This document shows, piece after piece, positions 34,116 to 47,379 of a stretch of 64,000 nucleotides of DNA. The notes beneath the pieces were generated by a model. It was not told the DNA's origin. It worked only from the letters and a program-made list of their open reading frames with translations, and searched no databases. The stretch's first letter is position 1. Each line of letters starts with the position of its first letter. Location of the stretch: contig MU831892.1 of the NCBI GenBank assembly GCA_029204225.1, positions 34,179 to 98,178 on the forward strand, read 5' to 3'. The translations under genes were made by a program, and so were the position numbers. The stretch is from Diphasiastrum complanatum. Taxonomy: Eukaryota; Streptophyta; Lycopodiopsida; Lycopodiales; Lycopodiaceae.

Positions 34116-34693
34116 CCAAATGTGGTTATCAAAGCTCAAATACAAGGAAGAGAGAAGAAATTACAAGTTGACGATTGTTTAATTTTTATTGCCCTTATTA
34201 CTACCTTAACTTTGACGATGTTTTTTCAAGTGTGAATGATGATTTGATGCATGCATTGTTTGAGATACTTGTAAAATTATTGATCCTCCATTAAAGATAC
34301 AAAATGTTACTATTTGCAAATGGGTCTTTAAGATCAAGCTTAATCAAGATGGTAGTGTGAACAATTATAAAACAAGACTAGTTGCCAAGGGATATGCTCA
34401 ATTCAAGGGGATTGACTATGATGAAACACTTGATTTTGTCATAGTTTGTGGTGATGATTTCATTAACTCACATGCTTTTAGTGATTTACTGCCTTTAAAA
34501 TGAGAATTTTCTTGGAACATGAAACCGTACATCTATCTTCACCGACATTATCTCCAAAAAAATGGGATTGATGTCAAACTATGTCTATTCTTTTCACTTA
34601 CTTGACCAAAAATAAGATTCTATTTTGGCTAAATAACTATCATTTGAAAGCATTTCAAGAATCAATTTCATTCAGAATTGCAATAATCAATTT
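34116..34693 (+). pseudogene. Collapsed copia interior with an RT fragment
   Basis: About 200 bases after the PBS the frame at roughly 34305-34430 reads [20 protein letters not shown] and [18 protein letters not shown], the N-terminal block of copia RT. Gag, protease and integrase are missing, so the interior was deleted. Sequence after 34440 is not recognised. Confidence 0.65.
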
Positions 34694-36610
34694 TTATTCA
34701 AAATTACAAGAATCAATTTCATCAGTGACAAGATCTTGCAATTCATCTCCTCTTAGATGATTTTCATCATCACTCTCACTTTCAAAAATTATTTCATCAT
34801 CCTGACTATTAGAATTTCTATTCTCAACATCTATGGAAGTGGGTGCTTCAAGTATAATTTGAAGATTTACTACATCTCTAGATAGCTCAATCTCATAGTT
34901 AAAATGAAGGTTTTCCATTTCATTCTCAACATTTGCACCCTCAGATACTCGTCGTGAACGTGGTTCAACTTGAGCTACAAACCACCATATCTTGTTTAGT
35001 CGATCTGGTTGAAAAAACACCTGCAAAAATTACTATTTTAGAACATATCGAAAACTAAGATACTGAAGTCACTTGCAATAAAATGAAAAACATGATAGCA
35101 TAGCATGTGCACCTGCTCACAATGACGAGGCAACACCAATGTGTCAAAGGACTCCATGCTCAATGTTTTTGATGAATCAATCGCAAAAAATCCACTTGGA
35201 TCCAATTATACGGTTGCATTTGGCCCTCTACAAACTACCTTGAACCATTTCACATCAAATAAAAAATAGTGTCCACTTTCACCAAATGACACATCATAAA
35301 TATTTTATATAGTTCCTACGTATTCTATGTCTCCTGAGATGGGATTCCGATCTCGTGCATTGCTTTGACTTTCTTGTTGGAAAGATGCTATTACACCACA
35401 ATCGTGTGTGCATATCTTGTTATCAATCCTTTCAACACATCATCAATAAGCGGCTCAAGATACACATCCATGTTCTTAACCTTGTGTTGGCCAAGAATTA
35501 GAAGTCAACATAATGTGTTTTTTGTACTCAACCAAGGAGGAATATTATAATTTACCAAGAAAACAGACCAAATGGACCATGTAGTTACTCGTACACCAAA
35601 GGGGTTCACACCATCTGTTGCAACACCAAATCTCACATTTCTTGACTCATTGGCAAAGCTTGAATACTCTTTGTTGATGTGTTTCCATGCAAGTGAATCT
35701 GAAGGTACCCTCATCACCCGTATGGTGTGCATGCCAGTCCATAAGTTGTGCAATAGATTTACAACGAAATAAACGTTGCAATCGTGGAATTACTGGAAAA
35801 AGTTGTAAAACTTTGCACAGAATGGCTGCCCCTTACAAATCATCTCTATATCCCCTTGCAAATCATCTCTATATCGAGGAGTATCACAAATGGGACATTT
35901 CTTGAGTGATTCGTACCTTCCTCGATATAAAATACAATCTTTTGGACATGCATGATATTGCTTGTAGTCCATCCCAATGTTAGACAACATCTTTCGTGCC
36001 TCATCTCTTGTCTCAGGCATGACATTCCCTTCTGGGAGAATTTTGTTTTTCAATAGTCTGTACATGACAAAAGAAGTCATTGTAAAAAAATTATCACTAG
36101 ATGTCCAAATTGTAAATTTTGTTTCAAAGCAAAAATGACAAGTACATGAAATTTTTTTTACTCAAATAGTGATGTGAGGCTTTGGTCACTCCATCTATAT
36201 TTGGCTTGAAGATTTAATAGAAGTAGAGAAGCGCCAAACGAGATGTCTTTGCTCCAGGATACAATGTGGTCTTTGATTCTCTCGCAATTTATTTTCTTCT
36301 TTAGTTGTTCATTGTGTCTAGCTACACTATTGTTCTCATACATATCATTCAACATGTCTCCCATGACTTCAGATTCTTCATTCATTGGAAGATCATTTTC
36401 ATCGTTGGAACTTGTTTGCGAAGAAGTAGATCTAGATGAGTTAGATTCAGATGCATTAGTCTCGTGATTTATGCGCTCATCAATTTCCATCATTTCTTTA
36501 AGCCTTGACGTAGACGACGAGGTAATTGCTTTATATGAAGACCGTTGTATGACATTCGTTGTCTACGTTGACTATTACGATGATTTTTGTCTCCAACACT
36601 AAATGAGAAT
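34694..36610 (-). pseudogene. CACTA (En/Spm) TNP2-type transposase, internally deleted
   Basis: Minus-strand fragments match TNP2-family order. The acidic N-terminal part (36158-36493) ends LQAKYRWSDQSLTSLF. After a probable intron (about 36070-36157) comes LPEGNVMPETRDEARKMLSN, then GMDYKQYHACPKDCILYRGR with the CPICDTPRYRDD cysteines. After a frameshift near 35755-35790 the frame reads WKHINKEYSSFANESRNVRF and GVATDGVNPFG. A DVYLEPLIDD fragment lies near 35450. A DUF4216-like end (SGHYFLFDVKWFKVV) then continues through an intron (35021-35112, GT/AG) into VFFQPDRLNKIWWFVAQVEP and an acidic tail stopping at 34694. The stretch between PLIDD and the DUF4216-like part is far too short, so the middle is deleted. 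TNP2 proteins cut element ends. The assignment is by motif memory. Confidence 0.8.
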
Positions 36611-38139
36611 GAAGAATCCTATATACCAAAATAACAAGAAGTAGGTTAAAACCTCTCTGATGCGGATCTGGCTACTGGCCAGCGCTGGTTTTCTGAGTAT
36701 TAACGCTTGAACTACAACGATCTACCATATGCTCTTTGTATGAGCAATGTTGCTTGCATTTTTTAATACGTAATGCATTCAAAAATGTGATGGATCGTTG
36801 TCTTTTCAGCTGGTTGCTGGATTTAGAGAAGCTGTAGCATGATTATGGTTGATAAAAATGCTCTTACTATACTCAATTGGCTGTAATCTATACGTAGTAT
36901 TGCTACATACGATTGTTCTTTTGGTTTCATAAAGAGGATGATGGGATCTATTTCTAATAAACTAGTATTATGATGGCTGTGATTACGAAAAATGAAGTAG
37001 TAAAAAGGTGGTTGGATATGCTAATATGCTCTTGAGTAATAGTGATTGCCATTGCTAATAATCTGTATATGGTGGGAAATGCTCTCGAAGAATGAAAAGC
37101 TATATGATTAATCTACGGATAAGTAAGTAGCTAGCTATTGATAATGACTTTGTCAGACTTCAAGAATACTCTATACTTAATCCAATACCTTCGGTGTGAA
37201 TGCCTTAGCACACATGAGTGATTCGTTTAAGCAACTAAAGATGGATAGTTCACAAGAGATGACTTCAACTCTCATTCAGGTATGACGCTTTACAGAATAT
37301 CACCAATACGGTGGGTGACCTAACTTGGTACCATGATTTTACTCACGTAGTTATGATGATTTGTAGACCTTGCATGTAATGGTTTTTTAAAGTAATAAAT
37401 CCAGTATAGGCTGATCCTGCATGTGGAGTAGGTAACATGGGCGTGAGCAAAAAAAAAAATTGTTTTCTGCATCCAGTGTCCGGTTAATATAAGTAAAGTC
37501 AAATACTTATATAGAGCTAGACTATGGTACACTTGAAAAAATGGATTTGCCCAAGTTGTTTGGCGCTTGGATTCCCAGTAAACTGATACAGGAGGCTTGT
37601 GGGGGCTAGTATAGCATGGTGGTGCTCTAGTACCTAGCGCTGTGACCATCGCCCAGTCTCTGTCCATCTGTGTAATGAAAGATAGTTGCTTACATGTAGA
37701 ATGTATATGTGAAACTAGTACGTTCTTTTTGCTCCTTTACTGATCAGTATGGCCTTTGCCCTGATACGGCTACGTTAAAAGGGCAGAACGTATTGCTAAG
37801 TTATGAAATGAATGATTGGGAAGATTGGACGTACTTGTTTTTAATGCAACCTAGCTGATAAAGTAGTGAATCTTGTTTCGAACATGGATAACAACTGATG
37901 CTCAACTATGACACCTGTCTTCCTCACGCGACTAACTTGTGCAGTTTTGTTGTGTGGGATGGTGGCAGGTAACAGCTGGGTGTCTTAAAATTTGCTTCGC
38001 TTTGTGGTACTCTGTACTGTTAAACTTTATACAACTATATTTTTACCTGTTACGCTATAAATTGAAGGGTCATATTCTAGAATATTCCAAATCATACCCA
38101 GAATCGGGCAACATACATTGAAGGAGATGATGTATCTGT
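36611..38139. other. Unassigned intergenic DNA
   Basis: No coding frame longer than chance, LTR or RNA gene is recognised. Frames at 37320-37667 (minus) and 37939-38121 (plus) show no domain. Confidence 0.35.
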
Positions 38140-38345
38140 TTCGGATTATTCACAAGATGTCTACTCCATACTACCCACGTGGTAATGGCTAGGCAGAAGC
38201 CACCAACAAAACCCTAAAGGCTATATTAGCAAAGCAGGTATTAGAAAGCATGGATTTTTGCAGCCGGCATTGTGGGCTTATCGTATAGCTTACAAGATCT
38301 CTACCCGTTTCATGCCATTCCAGCTGGTTTATGGGGCAAATGCCA
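38140..38345 (+). pseudogene. Ty3/gypsy integrase fragment
   Basis: The plus-strand reading at about 38158-38340 gives STPYYPRGNG, AEATNKTLKAILAKQ, and then shifted PFQLVYGANA-like sequence. This is the stretch around the third catalytic residue of a gypsy integrase. It has a stop and at least one frameshift and no flanking domains. Confidence 0.65.
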
Positions 38346-39687
<1,342 letters not shown>

Positions 39688-39719
39688 GAGTGAAATGGCA
39701 AATCAAATGGCTTATTTTT

Positions 39720-40085
39720 GGCGCGAGATTTGGTGCCAGCATTTTTTTTTTTTGCCAAATTAGCTTTTGTGTGGCTCTGTTAAGCGTGGAAGAGCCACGC
39801 AAAAGGTTTTTTTTAAAAAAATTGCAGGTTGTGGTTTTCACACGTGGCAACAACTCTCGGGTTTGCAGACGTGTGGCACTGCCACATGAATTTCTTTTTT
39901 TTTTAATTTTTTTGTGTGGCTGTTTTGCCAGCTGCTGGAAAGCTGTCGTCGCCTAAAAATCACTCTGCGTGGAAGAGTCACACATGGCATAACGACGCCT
40001 TGGTTGCCACAGGATCACCACACAAATTGCCACACAAAACTAAAAAACGCATGTTTTTAACATGTGTGGCAAAGGGCGTGGCCTC
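39720..40085. repeat. Array of GTGTGGCA/GCCACAC-type short inverted motifs
   Basis: Paired motifs include GCGTGGAAGAGCCACGC (39784-39800), ACGTGTGGCACTGCCACAT (39871-39889), GCGTGGAAGAGTCACACA (39967-39984), and further GTGTGGC/GCCACAC copies near 39914, 40009, 40027 and 40064. The layout is like the 33.1-kb array but the core differs. I read it as the subterminal region of a second DNA transposon family. No terminal inverted repeat was identified. Confidence 0.5.
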
Positions 40086-40899
40086 TACTTATTCAAAAAA
40101 ATGCGCAAATAGATCATGATAGCTGAGACCTTAGCCAAGCACAAACTTCATAAAATCTCATAGTAAATAGTCGTAGTCATTACACCAAAAGATATGACAA
40201 TTCATAATTTATAATAAATCATCTCCTAAAAATCATACCGATCAATCAATTTACAAAGAAGCGATCAGTACAAGTAAGTTATAAAGCTTCATTCAAGCAC
40301 AATTTTGCTACTGTTAAGCATGATATAGCCTTTGAACCAAAACCAGAGAGTACATCAGTAATTTTCCACACTATAGCAAGCTAAATCGCAACTACCTCTG
40401 CGCACAATCATATCCATACATTTCAGAACAGCCTACAACTGAGGGCTTGGTATAAAAGGTCCTTAATCACATCATTTCCATAATCAAGAATGCTAACATT
40501 CGCCATAAAACAATGGTATCATCGCAAAAAGAACATAACCATTCAACACATTAAAAAGATAGAGAGAGAGATGGGAGTGCCTTAAATGAAAGCAATAGGC
40601 GCGATTGGATTTCAGTTTCAGGAGAGAAATATTTTTTTCTCAAATATGAATACAAGCTTCAAATAGAACTACATCGCTTATCTAACAACAGAGATAACAA
40701 TGCTCCACAATCTTCTTCGTGAGACAAATGAGGTGATTATCAGTTCTACTACACCATACCTCCTCTCCACTTCCTTTTTCATGCCACGAGCTTCTCATGA
40801 ATTCATAGAAGCTTCCATTCTCGGATCAATGTTTAGTGGGAAGGTTGCCTCATATTCTTTTGGGATTGACCTTAAATAATGAAAGATTGAGATTTGGCT
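40086..40899. other. Unassigned DNA, possibly decayed LINE
   Basis: No domain is recognised. The part above about 40560 may be the decayed continuation (minus strand) of the LINE ORF2 remnant to the right, but I cannot show it. Confidence 0.3.
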
Positions 40900-42000
40900 T
40901 ATCTCTTTTGCCTAAATCTCAATGGACCTCCAATATTTATTACTACGTGACAAGCTCTGAGAAGGTCTAGTTCCTCCAAAACATACTCTACCACAAAGAG
41001 GACGACCATTTCTTAAGGCCTACAAACTTTTTATCAACCCCTCCCTTCTAATGTCAACTAAATTTTTTCCCACTCTTTTCATATGTCTAGTTGGATGCCC
41101 GAGACATCACAAATCTCCTGGTGCACTCCTTCGAATCTTCAAATGATAACCAGAGTTGGCACGTTGGAATTTCCCCCAAACTCTAGACATGGGACCACAT
41201 AGTTTATTCTCATGATAAAAGCTTAAGTGGGTGAGACAAGCTTAAGTGCATAGAGGAGTGAGGAGATGAAGGAAGCATGTGCATCCGTGGAAGAGGAAAA
41301 GGGGAAAGAGGAAACAATGTCAGTATACATGTCTCGATTGTGTAGCCCCAGTCTAGAGAAGGGGACGAATTGGAGGTGGTGGAAGTATGGGGAGTATGAG
41401 GAAAAGTGAAGGAGAGTGTGAGGATATAATGATCTAAAAGGGTGGTATCAGTGATGCGGAAATTAGAGCTGTGAGGAATCAAAGCAGGTGATACAATAAA
41501 GTAGTCTACAACACCATGACCTTCAGCATAAGGATGACAAGTAAAAGGACATGATGATGGCCAGTGACAGAGGAGGCCTGATCCTGTGAAGAGCGAGCAT
41601 ACTGTATATCATCAAGAAGCTGTGATTGAAGACCCGATGTGCGGGCATTGAAATCCCCAGCCAGCAAAGGTCCTGAAAAGGATCACCCCAAAGATCCGCA
41701 AACGCTGAAGTGTGAGGTGGGAAATAGCAAATTGCTAAGAAAATGTCATGCTCAAGACCCAGTCAAGAAGTGAGTAACCGTAGCCATATGAATCTGCCAA
41801 ATGCATCTCTCCTGATCTCCGTGATGAAAGAAGAATGATCCTGCCTGAAAAGGCAAGCAACACCACCAGAGCCCTTAACCCGATGGCCCCTGAGGGAAGG
41901 TCTAGACGCTGATAACCACTGGTAATCACGAATAGGAGGGAGAGGGTGCGTAGAGGAGGAAGTGAAACCATTAGAGTTCCAAAACCCTACTGTGAAGCAT
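40900..42000 (-). pseudogene. LINE ORF2 endonuclease region (remnant)
   Basis: The minus strand begins at about 41995 with CFTVGFWNSNGF, the first strand of an APE-type endonuclease. It then reads RDYQWLSASRPSLRGHRVKG, SGGVACLFRQD and DAFGRFIWLRL, a clear relative of the ORF2 remnant at 12051 (SRGDGVACLNKD, FTCFIWFQF). The segment carrying the catalytic Glu (LLLAETHES there) is deleted here. Further down, FRITDTTLLDHYILTLSF near 41420 is the Asp-His end of the endonuclease. Frames shift several times. Reverse transcriptase is not recognisable. A (GT)n(GA)n run and a LINE 3' tail lie immediately upstream. Confidence 0.75.
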
Positions 42001-42008
42001 GTGGGTTG

Positions 42009-42010
<2 letters not shown>

Positions 42011-42086
<76 letters not shown>
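42011..42086. repeat. (GT)n(GA)n microsatellite
   Basis: About 20 GT units (42011-42050) followed by about 18 GA units. On the minus strand this is (CT)n(AC)n, between a LINE tail and a LINE ORF2 start. Confidence 0.97.
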
Positions 42087-42090
<4 letters not shown>

Positions 42091-42310
42091 TTAACATTTG
42101 TAAAGCACCCATAGGTGCATAAGACAAGTACATCATCATGTGTCAAAGAAAAATAGGAGTGATGTCCAGACCTGGACTCATTCATGTTGACTAAACGTAC
42201 TTATGTAAAGAAGTAACTAAAGAAAATAACAAAAAAGTATACACAAGAGCTTTACCACCAACCTTGACAAGGATCACAATATCTATAGACAATGTAAACT
42301 AAACTGCTTG
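42087..42310 (-). repeat. LINE 3' UTR and tail D (minus): two hairpins plus (CT)n
   Basis: Read minus, it has GGTTGGTGGTAAAGCT (about 42255-42270), the inverted repeat GTCCAGGTCTGGAC (42177-42164), GATGTACTTGTCTTATG and the hairpin GCACC-TATG-GGTGC (42118-42105). AATGTTAATAAAT follows and then the CT run. Order and spacing match tail B at 14950-15152. Confidence 0.7.
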
Positions 42311-42787
42311 CTGGAAAAAGCCACGAAGGGAATGAGAAGCTGGTGGCATTGCTCTCTGTTGGCGAGTTGGATGAATGTGTCGGAAATGAGTGGGTTGGCA
42401 GCGGAAGTAGAACAACGGACAGTTGTAGATCGGAAGTGCAACAGTTACCAGCAATAATCAAGATGAATAAACAGTACTAATGTTCAATAGAACAAAACAG
42501 TAGTGTAAAATTGTACTAAAAAATCAGAAGGTAAGCACATGGGCGTGAAGCTGATGATCGCAATTCAGTGAGGCTCATATATTTTAGAGCTTTCTTCTCT
42601 ATATAGATAACTAGCTGAAAATATATTATTTACAAGATATTTTCAAGTCTTTCAGGTCAATGCTTTTCCACCTACTTAATTTATTACAGTCGCCTTGTAG
42701 TTGGTAACCGTCTTTTAAGTAATAAAGACTATGTACAAGTAGGTGAACTGCCATAAAGTCTTGGATCGACTTTTCCCTGATGACAAA
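42311..42787. other. Spacer, probably copia 3' LTR or flank
   Basis: No coding is supported. It lies between the LINE tail and the 3' end of the minus-strand copia element and may contain its 3' LTR, but I found no termini. Confidence 0.3.
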
Positions 42788-43075
42788 GTCAGATTGTTCG
42801 GCCTAGTCAGATTGTTCGGTCTGGTCAGATTGTTCGACCTAGTCAGATTGTTCAGCCTAGTCCGATTTGTCGGCTACCTCCTCTTGTCAGCTGCCTCAGA
42901 TTTGTTGGCTGCCTCAGATTTGTTGGTTGCCTCAAATTTGTCGGCTGCCTCAGAGTTTTCGGCAGCCTCAAAGTCAGATTTGTTGGTTGCCTCAAATTTG
43001 TCAGCTGGATCAGATGTGTCGGCCGAGTCAGATTTGTCGGCTTGCTCATATTTGTCGTTTGAGTCAGAATTTTTC
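42788..43075. repeat. 18-bp minisatellite (about 16 units)
   Basis: Units such as GTCAGATTGTTCGGCCTA and GCCTCAGATTTGTTGGCT follow each other at an 18-base period. Because 18 is a multiple of three, frames stay open. The minus-strand frame that continues the copia pol end reads as 6-residue units like AADKFE, ATNKSE, AANKSE. Confidence 0.75.
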
Positions 43076-46000
43076 AGGATGCTCATTACTGAATGGATTT
43101 GGTCTTGACAGTAAACCAATGACATTTCCTTGCTTTGCACTTTTACTCTAGATTAGTGATACCTGATTTCGATATGTTTGCTTCGAGAGTGAAATCTCGG
43201 ATTAAGAGATAGTGCAATTGTGCTTTGATTGTCACAATAGATTGTCGTTGGATGTGGCTGAGCAAGGTCGATATCTGCAAGCAGGTCCTTAGCCAAATTG
43301 CCTCCTTGGAAGCTTCTGATTCGGTCGATGATAATGCTACTGAGGTTTGTTTTTGGTTGTTCCATGAGATTGGGCCTTAATTGTATAAGAATACAAATCC
43401 AGAAGTCGATCTTCTGGTGTCGATATCTCCTGCCCAATCTGCATTTGTGTATCCTTCGAGAATATTGGCAGGTTGGCTACCTCCATAACAAATGCTAAGA
43501 TGTTTTGTTGCTTGGACATACTTCATGACCTTTACGAGTGCTTCCCAATGGGTTGGTGAACCTGTATTCGATAGGAACTGGCTAAGGATTGAGTATGCAA
43601 GGTCTGATCGAGTGCAGAGCATTGCATACATCAGTGAGCCGATAATGGAGTGAAATGGATATTGCTTCATTTACTCCTTTTCTGCCTCGGTTTGAGGGCA
43701 TTGTTCCTTTGATAATTTTAGACCAATGTCGAGTGGAAAGTAACTTGATTTGTAGTTGGTCATTCCATATTTTTCCAGCACATTAGTGAGATATCATTGT
43801 TGACTGATATAAATCTATCCACTGGATCGATTTCAATGAATCTAGATTCCAAGGCAGTAATGGCTGGATCCATATCAGTCATCTTGTACTCTTGTGCTAG
43901 CATGCATTTTGTATCCTTCAATTAATTTAGATTGTTACTAAAAAGTAGCGTATCATCCACATAAAGAGTGATGATTATTAAGCTTTGAATATCCATTTGC
44001 ATGAAATCCGATTTCGATCCTTTGGCAGCTCAATAATAGTCCATGTTTGATTCTCGATGAGAGAATCGAATTCACTGTCCATTGTAGCTTTTGATTGGTC
44101 TGCATCAGGTGTCGACATTGTCCTAGGTTGAATGTCGATCCTCTGATGTGGTTCGACTTGTCGAGGGTCTATCTCTTTGTCGGAGTCGGAGTCGACTTGC
44201 TGATCAATGCTGAGTTTCGAATTGTCGGCTCTGGGATAGAAAGTCGGTGGAGCTTTTTCCTTGTGGTTGATGAATCGGTCTCCCACAAAATGACGTCTCT
44301 AATGGTGACCAATTTTTGAGTGTCCAGATTGTAGAGTTTGTATGCTTTGTGGTCTGGGGAATAGCCAATGAAAATCGACTTTCTGCTAGTGTCGTCCAGT
44401 TTCTTTCTTAGATCAGCAGGGATCTGAGCGTAGGCAATGCATCCAAACACTCGAATATGCTTGAATGATGGTTTTGATCATGTTCATACCTCATAAGGTG
44501 TTTTGTCATTCAGGGCCTTTGTGATGGATCGATTCTACAGATAGGCGACTGTAGTAACAGCTTCTGTCCAGAATTTCTTTGGAAGAGAGGCATGGGCCAG
44601 CATGCTCTTGGCACTTTCGATGAGTGTCCGATTCTTCTCTCAGCTACGCCATTGGATTGAGGTGAGTAGCTAGTTGTGTATTGCTGATGTATTCCATTGA
44701 CCTTGTAGAGGTCCTTGAATTTGGTGGAGATGAATTCTCCCCCTCTATCAGTATGTAGAGCCTTGATTTTTCTCTGGGTCTGATTTTTAACAGACGCCTT
44801 GAACTGCTTGAAGAACTTGAAAGCTTCGGATTTGTTCTTCAGACAATAAGTAGCAGTCCTTCGAGAGAAGCCAAATGAATGTTATAAAATAAAGGGCTCC
44901 CCCTGTGGAAGCAGTTGGCATTGGGCCACAAATGTCGCTATGTACAAGATCAAGCAAACCTTTGGAAGTATGAACTGAATCAGAATTAAAAGGACTTCTA
45001 GCATGCTTGTTGATAATACAACTTTCACATAGAGAAGTTGGTTTGCTGACAGAAGGAATATCTTGCACTGAGTCAACATTTGTTGAATACTATTGAAGTT
45101 TAGATGGCCTAATCTAAAATGCCAAAGCATGTCAGTTGATTCAGAAGTAGATGAATGAAGAGCTTGGCTATTTGTCGAATAGTAGTGACTAAGCTTGTAA
45201 AAATAGCCACATCATCTACCAAAAGCTAAAACTTTCCTAGACTTATCGAGTATGGTACAGCCCTCTGTATCAAATTCAACCCTTTGACCAAAATGAGTGA
45301 TTCTACTTATAGAAAGCAGATTCTTGGTAAGGTTAGGAACATGAAGAACATAGCAATTTTATATCACCTTTCCGGAACTCGACTTTGATTGTTCTTTCAG
45401 CTTTGATAGAATGCGATGAGTTGTCTCCAAGTTGCACAACTCTTGAAAGGGTGAATGGCTTGTAGCATTGGAACCAGTCTCGATGGTGAGTCATATGTTG
45501 AGTTGCTCCTGAGTCAAAGTACCAGGAGTCAATATCATGATGTTCTCCAACCTTGGTCATAAAGGCAACTTCATCTTCCTCTTGTTGCTGGATTGAGTGA
45601 CTGGTTGTAACAGTATTGGCTTGCTATTGGAACTGCTTCTTTTTCTCATTGTTGTACTTCAAAGTTCGGCAGTCCTTGATGAGATGACCAGTCCTCTTAC
45701 AATATTCACTGAATAGCTTCTGTCTTTGCTGAAATGATGAAGGCTCTAAAGTTGATGCTTCATTTGGTACAAGCTGCTGCATGTTGCTCATCCTGTCAAG
45801 ATAATCTGACTGTGTAGATCTCTAACTTCTGTTTTCTTTTGGAATATGGAGCTTGAGGATCCGATCCTGAGTCCAAGGAGGATGCAGTTCTTCTGATCTC
45901 CTCTTGTAGTAGCATCGAAATTACTCTTGATAGAGCAAGATGCTCTTGAGTAGAAATTGCCATGACCCAATTTTCATACGCATCAGGTAGACTCGATAAT

Positions 46001-46507
46001 AGAGTCATACAGAATCTTCAATGACTGAGCCAGTTGCAGTCACTGCTCCATAAGATTTTTAAAAGTATTGAGATGACTTGAAACACTATCTGCTTCAGAC
46101 ATTCTCAAGGTGAAGAATTTCTTCCTCAAATGAAGTTTGGAAGTGACGTCCCTGATATCGTAAAGAGTTGCTAGGATGTCCCATGCATCCTTAGTAGTCT
46201 GAACAGCTCGTATATGGATGATTTGAGAGTTTTTGATATTGAGAGTAATCATGGCGAATGTCTTACCATCTCTCAATCTCCATTTGGTGATGATGACTGC
46301 ATCACCTTCTGGCTTGGCCTCTGTGCCATCAACTATGTCCCACAGTTCTTTGGCAAGCAGAACTACTTTCATCTTGAACTTCCAGAGATGGTAATTATCT
46401 CCATCGAGTTTGTCGATCAGAGATGAACTAGAAGATGGATTCATTCTGGTATAGAGTGAGAGATCGTTGGTAGAAACAACGATATCGGAATATTGTTGGC
46501 TGTGCAC
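43076..46507 (-). pseudogene. Ty1/copia gag-pol (minus), degenerate
   Basis: Reading minus from the right: gag begins near 46450 (MNPSSSSSLIDKLDGDNYHL, W-KFKMKVVL) with a UBN2-type body to 45800. Protease WYFDSGATQHMTHHRDW is at about 45500. GAG-pre-integrase (LGHLNFNSI, CESCIINKHARSPF) is at 45130-44980, then the integrase start ALYFITF. The integrase core is broken, and the post-integrase GYSPDHKAYKLYN is at 44370. RT starts at 44286-43978 and is then mostly lost. RT end/RNase H follows: SIIGSLMYAMLCTRSDLAYS, GYTNADWAGDIDTRRSTSGF, CDNQSTIALSLN and SKHIEIRYH. The end runs into the 18-bp minisatellite. Stops and frameshifts are numerous. No PBS was found at the right end. Confidence 0.88.
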
Positions 46508-46559
46508 TTGCAGAATGATGTCTTGGTAAAAACAAGATGGATAACCTGCAATAGAAATT

Positions 46560-46905
46560 CAACAATCAAGTCACTCGACATCGAAGTCTCTGACTGCTTT
46601 GACAACTTCGGTCATCAACCGAAGTGTCCCCAACTTCTTCCATCGAAGTCTCCAAAGACTCTGACGACTCTAACAACTTCAGCCATCAACCAAAGTGTCC
46701 GACTTTTTGCATCAAAGTCTCCGACTTTTTGACAACTTCAGTCATCAACCAAAGTGTCCGACTTCTTCCACAACCGAAATCTTTGCCGAATCTCCGACTT
46801 TTTGACAACTTCGTTCATTAACCGAAGTGTCCAACTTCTTCCACATCCAAAGTCTCCGACTTCTTCGACAACTTCGTTCATCAACCAAAGTGTCGGTGAC
46901 TTCAA
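46560..46905. repeat. 59-72-bp tandem repeats with internal hairpin
   Basis: Five units start with CAACTTC at about 46603, 46674, 46733, 46805 and 46869. Each has an inverted pair around TCATCAACC; the best is CTTCGGTCATCAACCGAAG. The array lies just upstream of the minus-strand copia gag. Confidence 0.7.
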
Positions 46906-47379
46906 CAAATGAACTGTATTTAACACCTTCAACTTTTTTTGTCTTTTTCGCGAAAAATGCGAAGAGAGAGAAAAAAAGTGAAGGTCATCTATTTTCAATG
47001 AGAAACATCTCCAGCCACTTTAAAAAAATGCGAAATGAGAGAAAATGCGATGATCTTGCCCAAGTCAGCGATCTCGAGTCGCCTGACCGTGTATTTAATG
47101 TACAACTGTCATTTTGTCATTGTAGTTCAACTACTCCCTGAGTACAACAAAGTACTTAATTAGATGACAAATTGGATACATAGATCCGGTGTATAAATAC
47201 ACCTTCATAGCACACTCTACGTGATGCTCCATCTATGAGACGAATGAACTTGAGCCTCCAAGTTACGTTGCCATGCTGGTTGTAACTCATTGTTATGCTT
47301 CAGTGTAATATAACAACAATATGCTTTTCTATTTGTGTATAACGTAGATGAATGCTCATTGTGATTTGAATGCAGCTAC
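46906..47379 (+). other. LTR-like stretch with a TATA box
   Basis: GTGTATAAATACACC (about 47190) is a strong plus-strand TATA-like site within a small palindrome. No gene is seen. It may be the LTR of one of the neighbouring copia remnants. Confidence 0.35.

Noticed and set aside
42867..43151. Plus-strand Gln/Cys/Leu-repeat frame over the 18-bp minisatellite
   Set aside because: All frames are open because the unit length is a multiple of three. The minus frame continues the copia end, so this one is a shadow.
46560..46905. Tandem units considered as tRNA or small RNA genes
   Set aside because: The short hairpins are explained by a tandem repeat. There is no cloverleaf, A/B box pair or Pol III terminator pattern.
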